From Ignavibacteriota bacterium (GTDB taxonomy: Bacteria > Bacteroidota > Ignavibacteria > Kapaibacteriales > UBA2268): a stretch of 59,076 nt of DNA. Under the pieces are notes generated by a model, which was given only the letters and a program-made list of their open reading frames with translations, was not told the origin of the DNA and ran no database searches. A program made the translations under genes and the position numbers. The stretch spans positions 1-59,076 of the forward strand of contig JAGXGG010000098.1 in NCBI GenBank assembly GCA_024636855.1, written 5' to 3'. Shown here piece after piece: positions 37,775-47,128 of this stretch. Each line of letters starts with the position of its first letter. Position 1 is the stretch's first letter.

Positions 37775-39070
37775 ATGGGAATACAAAAACGAAAAGTTGC
37801 GATTATTGGGGCTGGCGTATCGGGTATGACTGCCGCTATAGAGCTGATGGATAGCTGTGTTGTTCATATATACGAAGCTACAGATTCCGTTGGTGGTAGA
37901 GCTACTACTATAGAAGACAAGACCAGCCAAGAAATCATAGATAATGGTCAGCATATATGTATAGGGGCTTACAAACACTTCTTCGATTTGCTTAAAACCA
38001 TTGGTGGAATGGAACATTTCCACATTCTAGAAAAATACGACATTCCTTATTTCTATGAAGGTACTTTCGGTTCACTTACCTCAAAGATTTTTTCTGGGAA
38101 GTTTGGTCTGCTAGAAGCTATTATCAGAGATAGTAACTTCTCGTTTAAAGAGAAATTAAATACTATTATCTTTGCAATCAAAGTTCAGATGGATTCCATC
38201 TCATTTCAGAATTACTCCGATTGCTATGACTTGTTAATTCGCAACAAGCAATCGGAAAAAGTAATCAAGATACTATGGGAGCCACTAATAGTATCTACAA
38301 TGAATACTCCTGTCCGCAAGGCAAGTCCAATTATATTCGAGAATATAATGCTTGATGGATTTTTAAGTAAGAGCCAAAACGCTGCATTCTATCTGCCTAA
38401 TGTTCATTTCGGTGAATTATTCAAAGGTTTTGATTCAGTATTTTTGAAGGAAGAGAATAAGATATTCTACAATAGTCCAGTAAAGTCTATAACACAGAAT
38501 AGTGGGAAGTTCCTTGTGAGCGATGAATATTATGATGATGTAGTGATTACAACACCTTCATTCATCTCTAAACGGATATTGAGTGAATTACCAATAGATA
38601 TTGAAGTACCTGACTACTCACCAATTGTTTCGGTCTATTTCTGGACTGATACCAAGCTGACAGATTCGTTTATGATATCTGCAGTTGATGGCGGATTTGA
38701 TTGGCTGTTCAATAGAGACAAATTGATAGAAAGAAGTGATGATACATATTCTTACCAGATAACTACGAGTGACGCTGTTCATTTCGCAAAGCTGAAAGAT
38801 GATGTTATATTGTCGATGATGGAAGAGGACTTGAGAAAAATGTTCGGCGATGAGTTCCGAATAACTCATTACAAAATCGTGCGCGAGCTAATGGCGACTT
38901 TCCTTGCTGATAAGAAGAATAATCTGAAAAGGCCAAAAGTAAAGACTCATATATCAGGGTTGTATCTGGCTGGTGATTATTCAGATAATGGCTATCCTTC
39001 TACTCTAGAAGGTGCATCAAAGAATGGGTTTAGAGCAGCTCACTATATTCTGAAACGTATTGCAAAATAA
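37775..39070 (+). CDS. FAD-dependent oxidoreductase, HpnE-like (hydroxysqualene dehydroxylase family)
   Basis: 431 aa. The FAD-binding dinucleotide fold is VAIIGAGVSGMTAAIEL, then YEATDSVGGRATT. The segment DNGQHICIGAYKHFFDLL is characteristic of HpnE. Other family marks are WEPLIVSTMNTPVRKAS and the C-terminal LAGDYSDNGYPSTLEGA. HpnE reduces hydroxysqualene to squalene in the HpnCDE route, feeding hopanoid or related triterpenoid synthesis. A phytoene desaturase-like carotenoid role is an alternative. No hpnC or hpnD is adjacent. Its last 41 bp overlap the convergent coaB. Confidence 0.82.
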   Translation: MGIQKRKVAIIGAGVSGMTAAIELMDSCVVHIYEATDSVGGRATTIEDKTSQEIIDNGQHICIGAYKHFFDLLKTIGGMEHFHILEKYDIPYFYEGTFGSLTSKIFSGKFGLLEAIIRDSNFSFKEKLNTIIFAIKVQMDSISFQNYSDCYDLLIRNKQSEKVIKILWEPLIVSTMNTPVRKASPIIFENIMLDGFLSKSQNAAFYLPNVHFGELFKGFDSVFLKEENKIFYNSPVKSITQNSGKFLVSDEYYDDVVITTPSFISKRILSELPIDIEVPDYSPIVSVYFWTDTKLTDSFMISAVDGGFDWLFNRDKLIERSDDTYSYQITTSDAVHFAKLKDDVILSMMEEDLRKMFGDEFRITHYKIVRELMATFLADKKNNLKRPKVKTHISGLYLAGDYSDNGYPSTLEGASKNGFRAAHYILKRIAK

Positions 39071-39689
39071 TATCAGCAATTTCTGATTTTGGAGCAGTTG
39101 GTATTTCCTTAATATTTTCCTTGTCATCAATTATCGTGATTGTATTGATATCCTTACCAAAGCCACTATCTGCACTGTTTGCTTGATTAGCTACGATTAT
39201 ATTACAATTCTTACGCTCTAGTTTACCTTTCGCATATTCCACAAGTTTCTCACTTTCTAGTGCAAAGCCAACTAGGATTTGCTTTTCCTGTTTTTTACTA
39301 CCCAATTCTTTTAGTATATCCTTTGTTTTCACTAATTCGATAGTCATAGTGTCGTCATTCTTTTTGATTTTTCCATCATGCTTTACTTTTGGGGTGTAAT
39401 CAGCCACAGCGGCAGCCATTATTATTATATCCTGCTTTTCTGAGTTGCTAGTAACTATCCTGTACATATCATCAGCAGACTCTATATCTACTCTTTCTAT
39501 AGCTGGATTGCAATGCAGACAAGTCGGTCCAGTCACCAATGTAATCAAAGCTCCCATTTTTAAAGCAGATTCTGCTAATGCAAAACCCATTTTCCCAGAT
39601 GAGAAATTACCTATGAAGCGAACATCATCTATTCTCTCATAAGTCGGGCCAGCAGTTATTAGCACCCTTTTTCCTTTCAAAAATGACAT
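39030..39689 (-). CDS. coaB: Phosphopantothenate-cysteine ligase, stand-alone
   Basis: 219 aa. The CoaB signature appears as VLITAGPTYERIDDVRFIGN then SSGKMGFALAE, followed by ADYTPK and later IIVANQANSADSGFG. It joins 4'-phosphopantothenate and cysteine using CTP in coenzyme A synthesis. In most bacteria CoaB is the C-terminal half of a bifunctional CoaBC. Here the CoaC part is a separate frame ending one base into this start (TAATG). The pair adds up to 400 residues, the length of the usual fusion. The P usual before VR is D here. Confidence 0.9.
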   Translation of the reverse strand: MSFLKGKRVLITAGPTYERIDDVRFIGNFSSGKMGFALAESALKMGALITLVTGPTCLHCNPAIERVDIESADDMYRIVTSNSEKQDIIIMAAAVADYTPKVKHDGKIKKNDDTMTIELVKTKDILKELGSKKQEKQILVGFALESEKLVEYAKGKLERKNCNIIVANQANSADSGFGKDINTITIIDDKENIKEIPTAPKSEIADIILQYVSEYSELL

Positions 39690-40234
39690 TATAGATGCCC
39701 TTTGATTGATTCTATAAGATTCAGTACTTCGGGTAATCTCCCCTGCCCTATTATGCCGCTTGCTAGCTCTCCGTATTCTGGATCTAACACAATGTATCCA
39801 TCTTCCTTTAGCTGGGTTACATTACGCTGTATTGCCTTGTTTTCCCACATATCACTATCCATAGCCGGAGCTATTAACTTAGGTATTCCTTTGGGGATAG
39901 CAGTCGTTAGAGTTGTAAGTGCGTTATCACAGAATCCGTTCGCTATTTTTGCTAAAGTATTAGCTGAGCAAGGGGCGATAATGAATAAATCGCACTTTTG
40001 TGCCTTTTCTATATGCCAAGAACCTGAATCTTGAAATTTATCGTCGAACATATCGTCTATAGTTGTATTACGACTTAGATTGTCAAGTACTAACTTACTG
40101 ACGAACTTTTTACCACTTGGGGTAATGACGCAATTGACACTGGCACCCTCTTTTATCAGCTCTCTAACTAGGAAAGGAGACTTATATGCAGAGATGGAAC
40201 CAGTAATTCCGAGTATGATATTTTTATTTTTCAT
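39689..40234 (-). CDS. coaC: Phosphopantothenoylcysteine decarboxylase, stand-alone
   Basis: 181 aa flavoprotein. GITGSISAYKSPFLVREL is the flavin-binding start. HIEKAQKCDLFIIAPCSANT contains the active-site His in the expected place, followed by KIANGFCDNALTT and the PAMDSDMW motif. A late Cys-free GIIGQGRLPE replaces the usual C-x-x-x-GxGR lid with its catalytic Cys. It decarboxylates 4'-phosphopantothenoylcysteine. It is the natural N-terminal half of CoaBC and shares one base with coaB. Confidence 0.9.
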   Translation of the reverse strand: MKNKNIILGITGSISAYKSPFLVRELIKEGASVNCVITPSGKKFVSKLVLDNLSRNTTIDDMFDDKFQDSGSWHIEKAQKCDLFIIAPCSANTLAKIANGFCDNALTTLTTAIPKGIPKLIAPAMDSDMWENKAIQRNVTQLKEDGYIVLDPEYGELASGIIGQGRLPEVLNLIESIKGHL

Positions 40235-40306
40235 TTTGTATTATGTGCAAAGTTGACAATTGAATTCCGTAAATTAAATTTTATTTTCTGAAAAAAGCAA
40301 AAAAAC

Positions 40307-41632
40307 ATGGTTACAGTAGCAATAGTTGGTCGTCCGAATGTGGGCAAATCCACCCTTTTTAATAGATTAGTTGGTGAACAAAACGCCATAATCGAAGACG
40401 AACCGGGCGTTACACGCGATAGAATATACGGCCGTTCCGATTGGAATGGAAAGTATTTCCACGTAATAGATACTGGTGGATTTATCCCAGGTAGCGAAGA
40501 CACAATGGAAAAAGCTATCCGTGAACAAGCTATGATTGCTATGGAAGAAGCCGACTCTATTATATTTATGGTAGATGGAAAAGACGGACTTACTCGATTT
40601 GATAGAGATATAGGCATACTACTTCGTGGTACAGATAAACCTGTAACTCTGATAGTTAACAAATGTGATAATCACGTTATGGATCATAATTCGTATGAAT
40701 TTTACGAATTAGGACTAGGTGACCCATTCCCAATTTCTGCTAATAATGGTAGAAGTACTGGTGACTTTATGGATAAGCTAGTTGAGACATTCCCCGTAAT
40801 TGATTTTGATGAGAACGACACTAGGTTGAAAATTGCACTTGTTGGTCGACCGAATGCAGGTAAATCAAGTTTGGCAAATGCAATGCTCGGTCAAGAAAGG
40901 AATATAGTAACTGATATACCTGGTACTACGAGAGATTCTATTGACTCAGTAATCAAATATCACGGCGAAGAAATAGTTCTAATAGATACGGCTGGACTAA
41001 GACGTAAATCTAGAGTAGAAGAAAATATAGAAAAATGGAGTATGGTTCGTACTCATAGAGCCATAGACAGATGCGATATTGGAGTAGTCTTACTAGATGC
41101 AGAAAGAGGATTCGAAGAGCAAGATAAGCGAATAATCCAAATGCTCGACGATCAGAAAAAAGGTATCATAATAGCTGTGAACAAGTGGGATTTGGTAGAT
41201 AACGAAGAATCCGATACAGCTCATAAGATGAAAAAATCAATCCTAGAAGAGGTAAAGACATTCAGTTATGTTCCTGTTTTATTCACCTCTGCTACTGAAA
41301 AGACGAGAATTTTCAAGGTATTAGATATAGCGAAAGAAATAAAAGCAAGAAGAGAAAAGAGAATATCTACAGGTAAGCTGAACAAAGTACTTATCGATTT
41401 ATTCGAGAGAACGCCTGCTCCAGCTGTGCGTGGATATGATTTACGTATCAACTACGTAACACAAGTAGGGACAGAGCCACCATTGTTTACACTATTCCTT
41501 AATCAACCTGATTTATTACCTGGTAGTTATAAGCGATTCATAGAGCGACAGATAAGAGAGAACTTCGATTTGGAAGGCACTCCTATTAGTTTGCTATTCC
41601 GTAAGAAAAACAAGAAATGGGAAGAGAGATAA
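40307..41632 (+). CDS. der: Ribosome-assembly GTPase Der (EngA)
   Basis: 441 aa with two tandem GTPase domains. G1 motifs are GRPNVGKST (first domain) and GRPNAGKSS (second). G3 motifs are DTGG and DTAG; G4 motifs are NKCD and NKWD. The C-terminal KH-like domain contains FERTPAPAVRGYDLRINYVT and a late SLLFRKKNK. Der helps mature the 50S subunit. The start is the ATG 5 bases after a run of A. It is divergent from coaC with 72 bp between, and convergent with the next gene with 4 bp between stops. Confidence 0.96.
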   Translation: MVTVAIVGRPNVGKSTLFNRLVGEQNAIIEDEPGVTRDRIYGRSDWNGKYFHVIDTGGFIPGSEDTMEKAIREQAMIAMEEADSIIFMVDGKDGLTRFDRDIGILLRGTDKPVTLIVNKCDNHVMDHNSYEFYELGLGDPFPISANNGRSTGDFMDKLVETFPVIDFDENDTRLKIALVGRPNAGKSSLANAMLGQERNIVTDIPGTTRDSIDSVIKYHGEEIVLIDTAGLRRKSRVEENIEKWSMVRTHRAIDRCDIGVVLLDAERGFEEQDKRIIQMLDDQKKGIIIAVNKWDLVDNEESDTAHKMKKSILEEVKTFSYVPVLFTSATEKTRIFKVLDIAKEIKARREKRISTGKLNKVLIDLFERTPAPAVRGYDLRINYVTQVGTEPPLFTLFLNQPDLLPGSYKRFIERQIRENFDLEGTPISLLFRKKNKKWEER

Positions 41633-41636
41633 GGGA

Positions 41637-42422
41637 TTAGTTATTAATTATTTTTTTTGTGTGGATATTGTTGTTTGAATCATATGTGACAACAAATAAC
41701 ATCCTATCTTTTCCAGTTAGATTTATTAAAGAACTATAATTGACTTCTCTTGAAATTACTTTCTCTCCCAATAAATTATATATCTCGATTTTCCTTACTT
41801 TAGGTGAATATATAAGAATCTCTTTCGTAGTATCTTGATAAGTCCAAAGATTAATACTATTCTTTTCAGATATATCAACCGAGGCCAATAAAGCTTCATA
41901 TGTATATACATAAGCATCCAATCCTATTTTTTTTAATAGTTCCCAATTAGATTCAACAAAATTATTTATCCTTGATAGACTTTTGAATTCATCAAACTCA
42001 ATGATTACTTTTGGGTCAGGGGTAACATTATATAATTTTATAGCCTCAAATTCAGCTTCTGCTTTTATATAAAATTCTTTAAACGAGGAATACTGATCTG
42101 AAATATCATCAATATTTTTTAATGTATCGCCCTTCGTAAAGCCATCTTTGAATATATATTTATCATAATAAATTACAACATTTCTTTTTACATAAATGTA
42201 ACTACTATCAAAATTATTTGATAAATTTTCTATAAAATTATAAGACTTACAATTTAATATTTCGACTCGGGAGTCATTAAAATCACAAGAATCTACTGCC
42301 ATTATTATTGGCTCAGATAGAGCAATATAGAGTTCATTTGGATTACATAAACAAACTTCATCTACTTCTGAAAAGCCAAAAGTAGTACTAAAAATAAAAA
42401 GAAATAAAATTAATTTTTTCAT
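41637..42422 (-). CDS. T9SS cargo protein, tandem paralogue 2
   Basis: 261 aa. After a signal peptide (MKKLILFLFIFSTTFGFSEV) comes EVCLCNP, shared in form with the next gene (CLC-S/N-P), then a conserved DSCDFND element, a helical middle and a C-terminal region like a T9SS type A sorting domain (KIEIYNLLGEKVISREV, ending HTKKIINN). Cys pairs at the N-terminus may form disulfides. The middle region has no match I can name. It lies 15 bp downstream of its paralogue. Confidence 0.65.
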   Translation of the reverse strand: MKKLILFLFIFSTTFGFSEVDEVCLCNPNELYIALSEPIIMAVDSCDFNDSRVEILNCKSYNFIENLSNNFDSSYIYVKRNVVIYYDKYIFKDGFTKGDTLKNIDDISDQYSSFKEFYIKAEAEFEAIKLYNVTPDPKVIIEFDEFKSLSRINNFVESNWELLKKIGLDAYVYTYEALLASVDISEKNSINLWTYQDTTKEILIYSPKVRKIEIYNLLGEKVISREVNYSSLINLTGKDRMLFVVTYDSNNNIHTKKIINN

Positions 42423-42437
42423 GATTTTGATTCTTAC

Positions 42438-43235
42438 TTAATTACTAAAGTACTTAATTGTTTGAATTGAATTATTAGTTTTAACTCTTAATATAAATGC
42501 ACCTTTTAAGCCACTTAGATTCAGAGTGTTTGAGTGTATGTCCTCATAGCTCTCTATTTTTCTACCATACAAATCATAAGCTATAACCGATTCAATTGTT
42601 CCAACTTCTACGAACAAAATATTTTCATTCATTAATAGGTTAGTATTATTAATCGCTGTACTATTCTTAATGTTTGACGTAGTAACAGTAAAGCTAAGAA
42701 TTTCATACCGTAAAGTATCTCCACTAAATATTGAATTTATATTTGAGAAGTAATATTTCAATGCTGGAAGTGATTGAAATTCCTTGAAAAAAAGAGCCGC
42801 AACTTTATTGCCATTTGTAAAATAAAATTCAAATTCACCAAACTCATTAACAACATCCTCAAAATAATTTTTGATTTCAATATATTTGTCCTTTATATTT
42901 TCTATTGATTGTAAAGTATCCATTTCATTAAAATAATTTTTAAATAATGGCTTTTTAGAAGTTATAAAAATATTCCTTCTTCCAAACATGTAACTACTAT
43001 CAATGTTATTAACAAAATCAGCTCCACGTTGACTAAATAGAACGTCTTTACATACAAATTCATAATTATATATATCATAAAAAATACAGGAATCTATTGC
43101 TAGAATTACTTTTGAGTTTTTGTTTGACATTTCTGGTGAACACAAACAATCCTTATCAACTTCACCCAACATAATAATCGTGTTGGAAACAAGTATTATT
43201 ATACCTACTAGGCTTAATCGTATTAATTTTTTCAT
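42438..43235 (-). CDS. T9SS cargo protein, tandem paralogue 1
   Basis: 265 aa. It has the same plan as the following gene: signal peptide, GEVDKDCLCSP, AIDSCIFYD, NNIDSSYMFGRRNIFI (compare NNFDSSYIYVKRNVVI), a helical acidic middle and a C-terminal sorting-like region (VIAYDLYGRKIESYED, ending IQTIKYFSN). Identity to the paralogue is perhaps a quarter, so the duplication is old. Function unknown; probably surface or secreted. Confidence 0.65.
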   Translation of the reverse strand: MKKLIRLSLVGIIILVSNTIIMLGEVDKDCLCSPEMSNKNSKVILAIDSCIFYDIYNYEFVCKDVLFSQRGADFVNNIDSSYMFGRRNIFITSKKPLFKNYFNEMDTLQSIENIKDKYIEIKNYFEDVVNEFGEFEFYFTNGNKVAALFFKEFQSLPALKYYFSNINSIFSGDTLRYEILSFTVTTSNIKNSTAINNTNLLMNENILFVEVGTIESVIAYDLYGRKIESYEDIHSNTLNLSGLKGAFILRVKTNNSIQTIKYFSN

Positions 43236-43340
43236 TTTACTCTGTCTATTTTTAAGAGATAGTAACTTAACTAATTATTTACTACTTAGCAACTTGACTT
43301 AAGTTGAAATAAAAATTGCACCTTCCCAATATATCTAGCT

Positions 43341-44681
43341 CTATTGTTTTACGAAACGTTTGTATAGATTCTCATTTATTCGAATGAAGTAAGTACCTTT
43401 GCTGAGGCCTTCAATATCTATATATACCTTATTCTGGTATAGAGTTGAAGTATTATTAGCCACAACTTTTCCTGACATGTCTAGTATGTCGTAGGATTCA
43501 ATCATATCTTCTGATTCTAAATTAATAAAAGATGTAGATGGATTTGGGTAAATGCTAATATTAACTCTATTTTCATAAACACTGGTTATGTTCTTAGTAT
43601 TGTATTTGAAGAACTTGCTGACTCTTGTCAAATCACCATTTTCATCTAATTCTTCTATGGCACCTGATGCATATAGATAGTCTTCGTATAAGAAAAAGCC
43701 ATTAATAGGGTTCTTATTATCGTAGAAAATATCATTTTCATCGTATAAATCAACCCACGTATCTCCTCCATCTTCGGTGTAGAGGAAAACTTGTGTACCA
43801 AGAGCAAATCCATTATTACCATAGAATTTGAAGCTATGGATAAACTTTCCAAAATCAACAAAGTCACTAATAAATACTGGCTCCCATTTGATAAAATCGT
43901 TAGATCTCATCATAGAAGTTTTTCCGTCTTTTATCTGTTTGTATCTATTTTCTACGTAGAAATAGGGCGCTTCATATTTAAGGTTGTAATAGGCTTGGAT
44001 AACTAAATCAGATTTTTCGAATAATTCAGATTGGAAGCTAGTCCATGTAATTCCGCTATTAGTAGTTTTGTAGAAATATAATGAATTATTTACGCTTCCA
44101 ACTATATATAATTCATTTTCATTTTTGGCAACGAAGTTTAGAAATCTGAAGTTTGATACGATTTGTGATTCTATATTATTAAAAGCTTCCCATGTAATGC
44201 CTTTATCAGTTGTTTTGTAGAACCCAATGGTTGAATTATAACCAATAAAACCTACAGAATCATTGACAAATTGTAAGCGAGTAAGAGGATCGGTCTCATT
44301 TGTTATACTAATCTTATTCCATTCTTGAGTTTTAGAACTTAGAATATGAACTGAACCCGGTTCTGCTGGTGCATATAGCTGCTCTCCTTGTTTTATCAAA
44401 TCATATATGGCATTAGATTCATTTTTAATATTTCGAGTTTCATAAAATGAAGCTTCCCATCTAAATCCTTTATTCATAGAATTAAGAATTCCATTCGTGT
44501 TATTCAGATTGACAGTATAAAAAATACCAAACAATTCCTCCATTTCATAAGTCTTGAAGTGGAATTCATCACCATCAGGATTTTTTACAATGGTATTATT
44601 ATCAATTACTTCCCATTGGGCTGAGAATGAAATTGTGTGAAAAAGTATTAACAAAAAAGTAAAAGTGTAAAGAAATCTCAT
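43341..44681 (-). CDS. BNR/Ycf48-like repeat protein with T9SS sorting domain
   Basis: 446 aa. A signal peptide ends near SFSAQ. The body repeats the BNR-type element S/Y-x-D/T-x-G-x-x-W: YKTTDKGITWEAF, YKTTNSGITWTSF and YTEDGGDTWVDL, typical of beta-propellers of the sialidase or photosystem II stability factor shape. The C-terminal 75 residues are a T9SS type A sorting domain (ISIYPNPSTSFINLES, then YDILDMSGKVV). Catalytic sialidase residues are not evident, so a binding or scaffold role is more likely. Confidence 0.82.
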   Translation of the reverse strand: MRFLYTFTFLLILFHTISFSAQWEVIDNNTIVKNPDGDEFHFKTYEMEELFGIFYTVNLNNTNGILNSMNKGFRWEASFYETRNIKNESNAIYDLIKQGEQLYAPAEPGSVHILSSKTQEWNKISITNETDPLTRLQFVNDSVGFIGYNSTIGFYKTTDKGITWEAFNNIESQIVSNFRFLNFVAKNENELYIVGSVNNSLYFYKTTNSGITWTSFQSELFEKSDLVIQAYYNLKYEAPYFYVENRYKQIKDGKTSMMRSNDFIKWEPVFISDFVDFGKFIHSFKFYGNNGFALGTQVFLYTEDGGDTWVDLYDENDIFYDNKNPINGFFLYEDYLYASGAIEELDENGDLTRVSKFFKYNTKNITSVYENRVNISIYPNPSTSFINLESEDMIESYDILDMSGKVVANNTSTLYQNKVYIDIEGLSKGTYFIRINENLYKRFVKQ

Positions 44682-44844
44682 CTATTATCCTGTTTTTATT
44701 TGATTATACAGGTAATAAGACAATTAATGTGCCTATTAGTTACAATCTATCAAAATACTATCTAGAGATAAAACTGAATAGTAGAAATAGATGTTAATCT
44801 CAATATGAACTAAATACATTAATTTTTTCACTAAATTGCAATCA

Positions 44845-45288
44845 ATGAAAATCGACTTGAGTAAATATAAATACAAGCGAATAGTTTGCTTTGATTATGG
44901 TTTGAAGCGGATAGGATTTGCTGTATCAGATGAATTACACATAACTATAAGACCAGTCAAAGTATTTGACGCTACTAGCAAATCGCTATTTGATGACATT
45001 CTGCAAGAATTAAAGGCTCAGAAAACGGGACTTATAGTAATAGGTCAGCCAATACTTTACGATGGTCAAAGTTCTGAAGTATTAGAGGCAATCGAAAACT
45101 TTAGAGAGAAGCTATCCGTTATATCAGGTGTAGATGTTGTACTATATGATGAAAATTTCTCGAGCAAAGAAGCAATGAGTATGATGGTGGCGAATGGAAA
45201 GAAGAAAAAAGACCGTCGAAAGAAAGGTAATTTGGATATGACAGCTGCAGCAGTAATATTAAGAAACTTTTTAAATGAAAATGAATAG
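44845..45288 (+). CDS. ruvX: RuvX/YqgF RNase H-fold resolvase
   Basis: 147 aa from the ATG giving MKIDLSKYKYKRIVCFDYG; a TTG three codons upstream is in frame. The RNase H-like fold has VCFDYGLKRIGFAVSDE with the first catalytic Asp, VIGQP, DENFSSKEA with Glu, and a final LDMTAAAVILRNFL with Asp. YqgF proteins take part in 16S rRNA 5' processing and in some bacteria resolve Holliday junctions. It overlaps the GWxTD gene by 14 bp. Confidence 0.92.
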   Translation: MKIDLSKYKYKRIVCFDYGLKRIGFAVSDELHITIRPVKVFDATSKSLFDDILQELKAQKTGLIVIGQPILYDGQSSEVLEAIENFREKLSVISGVDVVLYDENFSSKEAMSMMVANGKKKKDRRKKGNLDMTAAAVILRNFLNENE

Positions 45289-46585
45289 ATTATTAGTTGT
45301 TTTACTTTTGTTAACATCGCTTTCTCTATCGGCTCAGATAGACAAATCGAAGTATTATTCTTATGGTGAGTCACTATTCTCTGAGGTCTTGGAGTTACCA
45401 TATAGCAATCCTGATTCTGCTAAAATAGTAGTCTTAGTGAAAGCTGCCAATGAATCGCTTAGATTCCAGAAAGTGAAAGACGGACCAAATTTCGGCAAGT
45501 ACTTTGGAGTACTGGATGTAGAAATTCTTTTTCAGAATAGTGATGGAATTGTCAAAAACCGTTCTAAGATATCTGATACTATTTATTTCAAGGAATATGA
45601 GCAAACTCTTAGCAAGTCTATTTATGTAGAGGGAGCTAAGGAAATAATCATGCCTCGAGGAAAGTTTGATATAGAAGTCAAATTTGATATAAAAGATAAT
45701 AGTTATCTCAACACAAAAAAACACAAACTAGATATTACCAAAAAACCAAAACTTTACACTCCCCTTCTATTCAATTCACAAAGATCTGATGTATATACTG
45801 AGCTACAACCTTTTGGACTAAATCAAATTATTTCTTTCGATGCTCAAGGTGCAAAGATTTTGATTCCAACAGAAGAATTGGAAGAAGCTAATTACACATA
45901 TACTTTTACTAAAAAGAAGGATATAAGTGATATAGCTCTGAAATGGGACGCCAATAATGAAGTTAATGGAATCTGTAAAATCATAAATAATGTAGATTTT
46001 AGCTTTACGAGTAGTTATTCAGATGTGAAGTTTGATTTAAAGAGAAACAAAAATTACGATGTATTAGACATCGATTTGCCAGGAATCAAAGTTATACCTG
46101 GAGTTTACAACCTTGAAATTAGTAAGAACAATGAAAAGCTAACAAACTACGAAATAAAAATAGAATGGATAAGCCAACCTATTTCACTTAATAAGTTACC
46201 CTATGCTGCAGAAATATTGAAATACATAGCCACGGAACAAGAAATAGAGAAAATAAATAACTCAGATAACATTTCGGCAGCATTTCTGAAATATTGGGAA
46301 GCAAAAGACCCTACTCCACTGACTCCTTTCAACGAAGCATTGCAACAGTACTATGTTAGAGTTGATTATGCATTTTTCAATTTTAAAACTATATCAGAAG
46401 AAGATGGTGCAAAAACTGATAGAGGAAAAATCTATATATTAAAATCTTCCCCAAGCGAAATAAAAGAAGAATTCATAGATGATAGAACTCTAGTTATATG
46501 GACTTATTCTAATCAAAAGAAAGAATATGTTTTTGAGCTGATAGGGGCTGGAGATTATAGATTAGTCGAGATTAAAGAATTATAA
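45275..46585 (+). CDS. GWxTD-domain exported protein
   Basis: 436 aa. It has a signal peptide (MKMNRLLVVLLLLTSLSLSA) and a beta-rich middle. The C-terminal GWxTD-type domain reads KYWEAKDPTPLTPFNEALQQ, then YYVRVDYAFF and GAKTDRGKIYILKSSP, followed by VIWTYSN. The usual Trp of GWxTD is Ala here (GAKTDRG). The family is common in FCB-group genomes and its function is unknown, possibly envelope-related. Its stop abuts the convergent next gene with no gap. An ATG two codons downstream is an alternative start. Confidence 0.85.
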   Translation: MKMNRLLVVLLLLTSLSLSAQIDKSKYYSYGESLFSEVLELPYSNPDSAKIVVLVKAANESLRFQKVKDGPNFGKYFGVLDVEILFQNSDGIVKNRSKISDTIYFKEYEQTLSKSIYVEGAKEIIMPRGKFDIEVKFDIKDNSYLNTKKHKLDITKKPKLYTPLLFNSQRSDVYTELQPFGLNQIISFDAQGAKILIPTEELEEANYTYTFTKKKDISDIALKWDANNEVNGICKIINNVDFSFTSSYSDVKFDLKRNKNYDVLDIDLPGIKVIPGVYNLEISKNNEKLTNYEIKIEWISQPISLNKLPYAAEILKYIATEQEIEKINNSDNISAAFLKYWEAKDPTPLTPFNEALQQYYVRVDYAFFNFKTISEEDGAKTDRGKIYILKSSPSEIKEEFIDDRTLVIWTYSNQKKEYVFELIGAGDYRLVEIKEL

Positions 46586-46987
46586 TTAGTAATTACTTTT
46601 AGGTTCCCAAGACTCTCCCTCACAAGGGATATCTTTTGTAGTCACATGGACATCATATAATCTGCAAAGTTGACTTTCGGAACTAAAATGCTTACATGAA
46701 CCACATAACGTGTCTTCTTCGAATTTTTTCATCCTACTCTCATAGTTCTGATATTGCTGCCATCCCGGATAAAGAGCAACTAGCCAGATCATAAATAGCG
46801 AAATATACCAAACTTCATTATTACCTAGCTGATACATAAGCACCATAGTGATAATAACTAATAGTGCTGAGCGAAGCAAGACACCCCATACAATGGAGCC
46901 AAAAGTTACTATAGGTTCACTGTGGCTATCATCATCTGTTACATCTTTGAAAAGAAATAAGTGCTTTAGTTTTTCAAGGTCATTCAT
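46586..46987 (-). CDS. Two-helix membrane protein with C-terminal four-Cys motif
   Basis: 133 aa from the ATG giving MNDLEKLKHLFLFKD; the frame extends 11 codons further upstream without a clear start signal. Two hydrophobic helices (around 36-56 and 62-80) are followed by a cytoplasmic or periplasmic tail with CGSCKHF, then LCRLYDVHVTTKDIPCEGESW. The spacing C-x2-C-x9-C-x13-C with a final W-E-P suggests a zinc or iron-sulfur site. I do not know a named family. It is divergent from folB. Confidence 0.65.
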   Translation of the reverse strand: MNDLEKLKHLFLFKDVTDDDSHSEPIVTFGSIVWGVLLRSALLVIITMVLMYQLGNNEVWYISLFMIWLVALYPGWQQYQNYESRMKKFEEDTLCGSCKHFSSESQLCRLYDVHVTTKDIPCEGESWEPKSNY

Positions 46988-47128
46988 AAAATTGATTCTA
47001 TATTTATCACATTTGTACAAATTGTACGTATAAGTTACACGCTTGAGTATAAATTTAATTACAATTGGGAATAATTATTATTAATATTCTTAAATTATAC
47101 TTTCTAAAGAACTAAAACAGAGTAAAAT

